Source: Margaritifera margaritifera
Taxonomy: Eukaryota; Mollusca; Bivalvia; Unionida; Margaritiferidae
DNA: 64,000 nt
Direction of reading: 5' to 3'
Assembly (NCBI GenBank): GCA_029931535.1
Contig: JAQPZY010001660.1
Location: 1,141,001 to 1,205,000 of the forward strand
A program made the translations under genes and the position numbers. Positions 57,220-64,000 of this stretch are shown in pieces. The notes beneath the pieces are model-generated. The model searched no databases and was not told the DNA's origin. It saw only the letters and a program-made list of their open reading frames with translations. Numbering within the stretch: the first letter of the stretch is position 1; every line of letters begins with the position of its first letter.

Positions 57220-58264
57220 AAAAGAGTTCCTCAGAGGGACTGACGCTCTACTGGGCGAAAAGAATTTCCAGAAATTCAGTATTGATTTCTTCCTTTTAAC
57301 TTTTAACTCTTCCATTTCTTCCTTTAAACTTTTGAGTGTTGAAACGATCTCTGATATTTTTCAGCCATAACAAGATTTTCAAATTAGCTATTGTGGTGGA
57401 CATATTGGATGTCAGCTTGGCACCGTTTTCATTTAGGACAAAGTAGACATCAATAGAAGTTTTTTGGTGAAAACCCCAATGTCATCATAATGATCATCCA
57501 TTGCCATTGGGGGATTGGGGGGGGGGGGGAGGGATAATGACAATAAGATTTTTTAAGACAGTCGTCGTGGCAGCCATATTAGATGCACGACTGGCACCAT
57601 TTTCATTTATGACCAACTAGGTATCAGAAGAAGTCTACTGGTGAAAACCCCATGTTGATATACCATCCATTTGCGGAGGAGTAGATATAACAATATCTTC
57701 AAGAGATTACTTTCCATTCAGGAAAAGTAGCAATAACAAGATTTTCAAGATGGCTGCTGTGGCGGCCGTATTGGATGTCATATCGGCATTATTTTCATAT
57801 AAAACTAACTGGACATCATAAGAGGTCTTGTAGTGAAAACTCAACGACAATATGACTTTCTGTTCAAGTAGAGTTATGATAACAAGATTTTTAAGATGGC
57901 TGCCATGATGGCCATAGTTGATATCAGATCTGCACCATTTTTATTTAGGACCAGCTAGACACTATAAGAAGTCTTTTAGTGAAAACCCCATGTTGATACG
58001 ATTATCCATTGAGGAAGAGTAGCGATAACAAGATTTTCAAGATGGCTGCCGTGACGGCCATATTGGACGCCAGATCGCACCATTTTTATTTAGGACCAAC
58101 TTGACATCATAAAAAGTCTTTTAGTGAAAGCCCCATATTGATATGACCATCCATTCAGGAGGAGTAGCGATAACAAGATTTTCAAGATGGCCGCTGAGGC
58201 GGCCATATTATATGTCCGAGCAGCACTATTTTCATTTAGGACCAACTAGACCATAGGATGAATT
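57220..58264 (+). mobile_element. 146-bp-array element D, 3' truncated
   Basis: Left hairpin with one mismatch (AGTTCCT-CAG-AGGGACT, 57225-57241), about seven array units, one interrupted by a G run at about 57517-57530. It stops within the terminal unit at ACCATAGGATGAAT, just before the 3' segment seen in A and C. Confidence 0.7.
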
Positions 58265-58291
58265 CACAACAAAACCTGCCAAAAGTGCTGG

Positions 58292-58519
58292 TTATTTTAA
58301 AGTGCATACGAACTCTAAATACTGATGCGTTTTTAAATTAAAAGTAAACATTTTAGAAATCGATTGTAAAAATTTCAGTGACTTGATAGCCTGATCTATA
58401 TGAATACTGCAGTATGTACTTGTTGTTCCGATCTGAATTTCTTTGAGATGAATGTGTTTCATCTCGGTCCCGGAAGCAGGAAAGTGAAATGCAACGCTTA
58501 CTACGCACTGAATAGTCTG
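58292..58519 (-). other. Possible small coding frame on the minus strand
   Basis: A 76-codon frame follows an ATTTTGCAG acceptor-like site on the minus strand and contains SGTEMKHIHLKEIQIGTTST and HIDQAIKSLKFLQSISKMF, ending at a stop at the edge of element D. Not recognised; may be chance. The rest of 58265-59117 shows nothing. Confidence 0.15.
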
Positions 58520-59117
58520 CAAAATTTATGGCTGGTACAGAGATTTATGACATTCTATTGATAAACTTTGGTTTGAAAATACACGATGGTGACCCCTATC
58601 AGGGTATACATTTCACAACATCTTGTGCGTTTTGGGGGATATCATAATGGAGTTCTGACTTAAAAGAGTTTCATGAGGAATTTGTAACGGAAAAAACAAC
58701 TAGAACCAACTTTGCTTCCTTTTTCAATTAGATTCGTGATTCCGTTATTAAAGAAAACTTTGTGATAAAATCTCGACATTATTCTAAACACGATAAAATG
58801 ACAGTCAACACGATAATTATATATTTATTTTGAATAAAGACTCATTTTGCTTATGATAGAGGAAGAAAGATTAATGGAATCTTCAACCATGCTATAAGCT
58901 TGATGCATTTTTTATATAATTTTTTGTTCATATAAGGTTGCTATGTCAGAAACGAAAAGTCTCTCATAGTATCTGCATTGTTATATTTTTGCTGACGTAT
59001 TCCCGATGAAAGCTTGATTTTTATACTTATTTTCTCATGTAATTCACTTGAGCTTCAAAATTATCGATACAACTTATTATCCACTAATTGTCTTGTACAA
59101 ATGAGATTGATTTTTAA

Positions 59118-59289
59118 CAGTGGCGTTGCGAGGCAAAGTACTGCCCAGGGCCAACTACCAAAATTACGCCCCCCACTCCATTCGTATTATTTATGATATA
59201 TACGGTACACTTACCAAATTGCCGCCCACTAGAAAGTGCCTACCGAAGCCACCGCCCCCTTCGCCCCCCCCCCCCCCCCTACGCCACTG
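59118..59289. mobile_element. Small hAT-type MITE, 172 bp
   Basis: CAGTGGCGTTGCGAGG at the left and, inverted, CAGTGGCGTAGGGGGG at the right. Flanks ATTTTTAA (59110-59117) and ATTTTTAG (59290-59297) match at seven of eight positions. Contains a poly-C run. Related in terminal style to 53586-53893 but of a different subfamily. Confidence 0.8.
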
Positions 59290-59518
59290 ATTTTTAGACA
59301 CCAAAAGTCATTGATATTAATTTACGCACGTACTTGATGCGAAAATAGCGTTGTAAAATTGAAAATAAAGCTATTTTAAACTTGCACGAATAAACCGTGC
59401 ATCTGTATAAGTTCAGTTTTCCAACTCATCTGCCACATGCGGAACTCCAGAATTAGAATTTACTGAGCGAATAGACTACAATTGCCTAAGTGTCATTCGT
59501 GAATATTTTTCGGATTTA

Positions 59519-59881
59519 TATGGAAAAGAAAGGTAAAATGATTTTTGCACAGTTTCCTCTTCACATATGTATTATCTTAAATACTATTGTTACTGTTTTA
59601 TCTCCAAACTTTACATCTTTAGGAAACGCAATGAAATGCAATGATAAACCTGAATACAGTGAGGCCTATGACCTCACAAAGGGCGTGCCCCTGTGGATAA
59701 TTAAAGAAGAAATTGTAGAATTTTACAACGACATACATAATATAGACTATTCTAAATTATTATTGAATGCAAATAATGTCAGAACGCTTGGAAATTTGTG
59801 CACGTTTATATATATAATAGTACAGGGAAAGTACGCAATTTTTTCTGTTCAACGTTTGCCACAACGTGAGGAAAGCGTTTG
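59519..59881 (+). CDS. Hypothetical protein or exon, family unknown
   Basis: From the ATG at 59519 the frame gives about 121 residues to TGA at 59880-59882. The first 30 are hydrophobic (MIFAQFPLHICIILNTIVTV), like a signal peptide. The part after 59622 looks most protein-like: CNDKPEYSEAYDLTKGVPLW, then KEEIVEFYNDIHNIDYSK. It is directly preceded by CATCTTTAG, a strong 3' splice site, and its third codon positions are GC-richer than the flanks. So the real exon may start at 59623 and end at a donor such as AAC followed by GTGAGG (about 59864). It could be a secreted single-exon protein or an internal exon. Product not recognised. Confidence 0.35.
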
Positions 59882-59882
59882 A

Positions 59883-61980
59883 TTCGGATGGTTCAAATCT
59901 TTTTAGGGTGCTCCGGCAAACGTTTGCGCACAGCAAACCGAACATTATCATTATTCTTACATGAATTTTTACTAGGTATATAAATTATAAACCAAATTTT
60001 TAATTTAAAAAAAATTAGAATGACATTTGTTCATTTATTTATTTTAGTACCTTCAATGTTTTTAACACACTCAAGCAGAACGTGAAATGTCAATGTCTGA
60101 GTACAGCTGACGTCACAAAAATGTATACGTCAAAGCAGTTATAATATATATGACGTATAATGACAAACTACACGAATATTACACATAAACATAAGCTGCA
60201 TACTAGTACCTTCAGCTAATAAACTGACAACGGAATTTCACGAAATATTTACTTTCTTCATTAGGACATTATATTCGTGTAAGTAAGTATGTGTGACCGT
60301 TATAAGCCAGTTGACAATTGAGGTAACTGAGGTAAATAAAATTATGTGTGGTTCTACTTTGGCAAAATGTTAGGTCTCTGTACCGTTGAATCAAGTTTTA
60401 AATTTTTTCACAATAAATTATGTCTAAAATTCTAAAATTACGAAAGAGATATCTCAATTATTAAAATGTAGATTCAAACACTCAAGGTTGTAGACCAACA
60501 TAAAACAGAGGGGCGAGATTAACTTTCAAAAAAAAAAAAAAAGAAAGGACGTCGCACGTGCAGAGAGACAAGTAAAATTTTTTATTACTGCTTTCCATTT
60601 GGGAAGCATGCATTTAATCGGAATCCATGCTAATACCGGTTTATAAATCTACTGTCAACAAAGCCTGACACAGTCTTTATTAAACGGTTATCGCTATGTC
60701 CCCAAAGCCTTTGATACAGGTTAAAAAGAAAAAAATGTTATTAGGTTTAGGCATGATATGACTAGGGTGAAAATCTACCTGGTGATCGTTTTGTGGGTCT
60801 AAAATTAAGAGGGGACAAAGACTCTCTCTCTCTCTCTCTCTCTCTCATACATATATTTTATATTTATGACGAGATTACTTAAGTTGATCTTGATCGAAAC
60901 TGTATTCGATCTTTTTTTTTTGTTGTTTTTTTTTTGTAAACTATGTTTGAGCCACCAAGAGAAGAAGTTCATTAGAAACTTCTTAAATTATCGTTAATAT
61001 CAGTGGTGAGAACTAATAATACCTTGCTACACCCAGGTATGCACGCAAAACAAAACGTTTGCTGTAGACAATCGCGTTTAATTTAGTTGTCAGAGGCTGC
61101 ATTTAATTTACCGAATGAATGAATATATATATATAAAGACGAGGACTAAATATAATTACTATACATTTTAAAGTTTAATTCGAAAGCAGCATAAGCAATA
61201 AAAAACTGGTTTACTCTTTTGTAGAGAGTTGGAGTTTTTGAAAGTACTTTGGTATCTTCTGTGTGCCCGCCCATCTCTTTTGTTTAAGCAGGCTTCCCAT
61301 CAACTTGTAGCTCACCAAATTCTGTAGAAAATATACTTTGAGCCTACTAGGTAAATCATAAATAGGTAAAAAGGTGAGTAGTTAGAAATTATGGTCGCTG
61401 AGTACATGATTGTACTCATTAAAATAGTTGCGTCCACAACCATAAATTAGAAGAAAAAAAACAAAGATCTCTTACCTCTCCTCTTGAAATCTTTCAGAGG
61501 TTAGTCAAGGTATTCATGTCCAGGGTGACACTGCTATTTGTTGTGTAAACTCAGTAATAAAATTCGATAAAATTGTTGATTAGAACCTGCCGCTTAAAGC
61601 CCACGTAGTCGGTATACAAGCATTTCTCGCCTTTGTTGTTAGAAAACACAAAACAATATTGGCCCTGTCTTTAACTGTAAAGATAACTCTGCTTGGGAAC
61701 GCTCTCATTTATCATGCGTAGTAACATGTGAGTCGAGATTTTCACGTGATATATCGCATTATATGAGGTACTTTTTAATATATATATAAACGTGGAGTTT
61801 TAATTTAGATGAGAAATGCATGTTATCTACTAAATACCAGTCTCTATGATCATGAAGTTTAATCAGAATTTATTTGGAACTTGAGAGATTTGAATGATCA
61901 CCATTCAATCTAGCTAATAGTCTATCTTGTACGCATTACTTCTTTCAGGAATAGGCCTTGAATGCAGTTTCAGATTTTAG
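59883..61980. other. Uncharacterised AT-rich DNA
   Basis: Poly-A at 60528-60541, (CT)n at 60822-60846, T-rich patch at 60911-60935. No element ends or coding-like frame recognised. Confidence 0.45.
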
Positions 61981-62062
61981 TTTGATATGACATCGTGTCG
62001 ATGATCGTTTGATATGACATCATGGCGATGATAGTTTGATACGACATCATGGCGATGATTGT
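61981..62062 (+). repeat. Minisatellite, 27-bp unit, 3 copies
   Basis: GTTTGATATGACATCATGGC plus GATGATA three times with small differences. Confidence 0.85.
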
Positions 62063-62155
62063 TTATAAAGTCGGAAGAGTATTTACGCAAAGAGAAGGCT
62101 CTTTTAGGAAAACCAGATAATACTTACATACTTAATGTATGTTTTTGAAAACTGC

Positions 62156-62341
62156 TCATTTGAGCACTTCCGTTCTCAAATCTTCAGTTTCAGAGGCGCG
62201 TAGTTTTTGCACATTGTCATGCTCTTCAATTTGGGAGGTAAGTAAATCTTTCATGTAGTCCGCAATCCCATAATGCCTAAATGGAAGTGATCGGTTTTCA
62301 GAAACACCGGAACTTATGCAGTTTGCGTCAGAACAAAACAC
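62156..62341 (-). other. Possible coding segment, opposed by a plus-strand donor
   Basis: The minus-strand frame contains GIADYMKDLLTSQIEEHD and NVQKLRASETEDLRTEVLK, a charged coiled-coil-like tail ending in TGA, with CGTTCAG (a possible acceptor) just before it. On the plus strand the same DNA holds TTGGGAG followed by GTAAGTAAA (62238/62239), a near-perfect donor. Both cannot be exons of the same gene. I cannot decide between them. Confidence 0.2.
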
Positions 62342-62611
62342 CTGAACGCTTAGTCATGTCGCCTTTTCAGATCTAGTTATGACAGAATTTCTTTCCTTTA
62401 AAGAAATGTACACAAAGTTGAGCGCAGCACTTTGCTGGGGCCAATGTCCTTCCACACTGCCCTTGTCACAAACTTTGTCATAGTGAAAAATATGAACACG
62501 AGGACTTTGAAATGATTGTACCGTAGCTGTTATTATATGTATAACTATTTGATGATGATCAAGACGCTTGAATATTGACAGAAATTAAATACTATTTAAA
62601 CTTGTCTGCAG

Positions 62612-63189
62612 GTCACTGGTATTTATTACCCCTTTCGAACGTATGCATTTTTACTCTCAGTACTATTGACAGAAATTTGTCCATAGTACCAAAGCCATCT
62701 AACACCGATATTTCTGCAGAACAGATATGGGTATTTCCCATTTACAATCAACGCTATTATCTCGTTTCCAATAACTCAATCTTGATGTTGGGATAAGAAC
62801 ATTACAAAAGTACTTGAAATCCAGTGCTATCAACGAGTGATCCTCGAGTGTGTCATCGCGTTAAATGAGGAAACAAAACGAGAGACGACCGAGGTAGAAG
62901 TGACCTCGTTCCTCTCAGCAGACCCGCTGATATTTAAACTTTATCTCGCAAAATTTGATTTAGCCTATGAATTGGATTTTGAAAGAAAGTTAAGTGCGCT
63001 TTTGTCGCACACACATGAATATAGCAAACATATGCAAATGGAGAATATTTTTCTGGGATTTACAATGTAACATAATACCATCACTGCGAAAGCTCGAAAA
63101 ATCGGTGACAAATCCTTACTTTCAAATTGCATTAGCCGAAAAAGCACCCATACAGTTTCCTGTTAAACAATGCTAACTCTTTTGTTTAA
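62612..63189 (+). pseudogene. Coding-like block with frameshifts, family unknown
   Basis: A strong acceptor, AACTTGTCTGCAG, ends at 62611. The first frame reads HWYLLPLSNVCIFTLSTIDR and SAEQIWVFPIYNQRYYLV to a stop near 62795. A second frame overlaps it and is open for about 95 codons to TAA at 63068-63070, with VIALNEETKRETTEVEVTSF and SADPLIFKLYLAKFDLAYEL. Beyond that stop the same frame stays open to 63189. Codons in the middle are GC-rich for this region. It looks like one former or current coding stretch broken by a frameshift and a stop, or exon sequence with errors. No family recognised. Confidence 0.3.
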
Positions 63190-63628
63190 AATTTATAAAG
63201 AACAAAAGAAGACATACAGTCTTGAAAAGTGCACTTGTAAAAGAGGTAACACTCGCTGGCTCTAGTTGAACAGTGACTATCGAAAAGGTAAACACTAGGA
63301 AACAAGTTCTACAGAATCCATCCGTTCTACTGTACAAAGGAGCTTTGTGAAATAGTCACCATCTCTTGCATAGTTTTATTAATTTCCTTCTTTTTTTGTT
63401 AATAAACTGTCAATGTTTTATTTTCTTTTCTGAATCATCTCTTAAACTGTTCATTTTAGCTTACACGTTCTTTCTGCGGACCTATACATTCAGCAGTATC
63501 ACGTGATCATGCGACCATTACAAATCCTTGTTTCCACGCAATACTTCCAGAACATATGACCAAGGCCACAAGTCACTTTCTGAGTCGAATGATCAATAAC
63601 GTTTTTTCCTTGCGAATATAAATGTAAC

Positions 63629-63928
63629 ATGGATGTTTGTTTCTTGAATAATGCAAGAATAACGCCAGTGAAGAAGTTAAAGATTTTTCAGATTGTTTCG
63701 CAAGGCCACTTACGATTATTTCCAACATTTTCAAAGTCTCATTTATTTCACTTGATTCTAATTAAATTGGAATCTTCTCACCTTTATGACATTCTCCAAG
63801 GCAAGACTAAAATAATGCTTATTCAGGCAACCGCTACTAAACAACAATATAAACGATTCCCGTCTATACGGGGAAAAAAAAGAATGTTCTTGAATCAAAT
63901 AACATCACGAAGCTTTTTGACAAAAATA
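63629..63928 (+). other. Open frame of 100 codons from an ATG
   Basis: AACATGGATG start, basic and hydrophobic mix (NARITPVKKLKIFQIVSQG), no domain recognised. It lies about 50 bp before the acceptor at 63979 and could be intronic chance. The DNA between 63190 and 63628 has no recognisable feature. Confidence 0.15.
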
Positions 63929-63979
63929 TGAACGTTGACACCAAGAAACTCATTTTTTTCCTTATACTGTTTCTTCTAG

Positions 63980-64000
63980 CATGGACGAATACGTTAGAGG
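63980..64000 (+). CDS. Possible first coding exon of a gene continuing past the window
   Basis: A long pyrimidine tract ending in TGTTTCTTCTAG (AG at 63978-63979) is the best 3' splice site I see in the window. It is followed at once by C and then ATG GAC GAA TAC GTT AGA GG (MDEYVRG), open to the window edge. If real, this is the start-codon exon of a plus-strand gene whose upstream exons are non-coding; the strong donor at 62238/62239 could belong to such an exon. The evidence is splice-site quality plus an in-frame ATG only. Confidence 0.3.

Overview
The window looks like a stretch of animal nuclear genome, most likely a bivalve mollusc. The reasons are the AT-rich base composition, the very high density of microsatellites and minisatellites, tRNA-headed SINEs ending in a GTGCCGTTAAA-type tail, Helentron/pearl-like elements carrying internal tandem arrays, and an APE-type LINE with an RNase H domain. 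The assignment rests on recognised repeat style, not on a gene. I see no intact, confidently identifiable protein-coding gene, no tRNA or rRNA gene, no CRISPR array and no prokaryotic feature. Most long open frames are by-products of tandem repeats.

Layout. 1-6.5 kb: five minisatellites, including a 1.77 kb array of about 35 copies of a 52-bp unit. 6.6-8.7 kb: a 169-bp repeat family inside which a 36-bp array and a (TA)n tract have expanded. 8.8 kb: a minus-strand SINE. 10.5-12.2 kb and 13.2-16.1 kb: two copies of a 146-bp-array element; the second has its 3' end and the 5' part of a LINE flipped by what reads as a 1.6 kb inversion. 16.1-18.2 kb: the rest of that LINE (RT and RNase H, broken). 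18.4-19.4 kb: composite CATA/TA array. 20-27.6 kb: SINEs, three minisatellites and two copies of a hairpin-rich MITE. 27.7-32.5 kb: the only long repeat-poor block, with weak signs of a 5' exon. 32.6-40 kb: microsatellites, a 39-bp array with a higher-order duplication, unrecognised coding-like segments at 37.8-38.6 kb, and a second LINE 3' end with a SINE inserted in it. 42-43.4 kb: two minisatellites. 45.3-47.5 kb: a third 146-bp-array element split by a 1.0 kb insertion. 48-49.6 kb: a pair of SINE-like copies and the best-preserved MITE. 53.2-55.7 kb: a cluster of DNA transposons, one nested in another, two with clear 8-bp target duplications. 57.2-58.3 kb: a fourth 146-bp-array element. 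59-64 kb: a small hAT MITE and then several coding-like segments, ending in a strong 3' splice acceptor followed by ATG at 63981, which may be the start of a gene continuing beyond the window.

The mobile elements appear to interact. The LINE 3' tail and the SINE tails share a segment of about 50 bp, the usual sign that a SINE borrows a LINE's reverse transcriptase. The best candidates for further work are the inversion, the SINE/LINE pairing, the three-copy MITE family and the coding-like blocks at 38.2-38.6 kb and 59.6-64 kb. I did not find a clearly new biological system.
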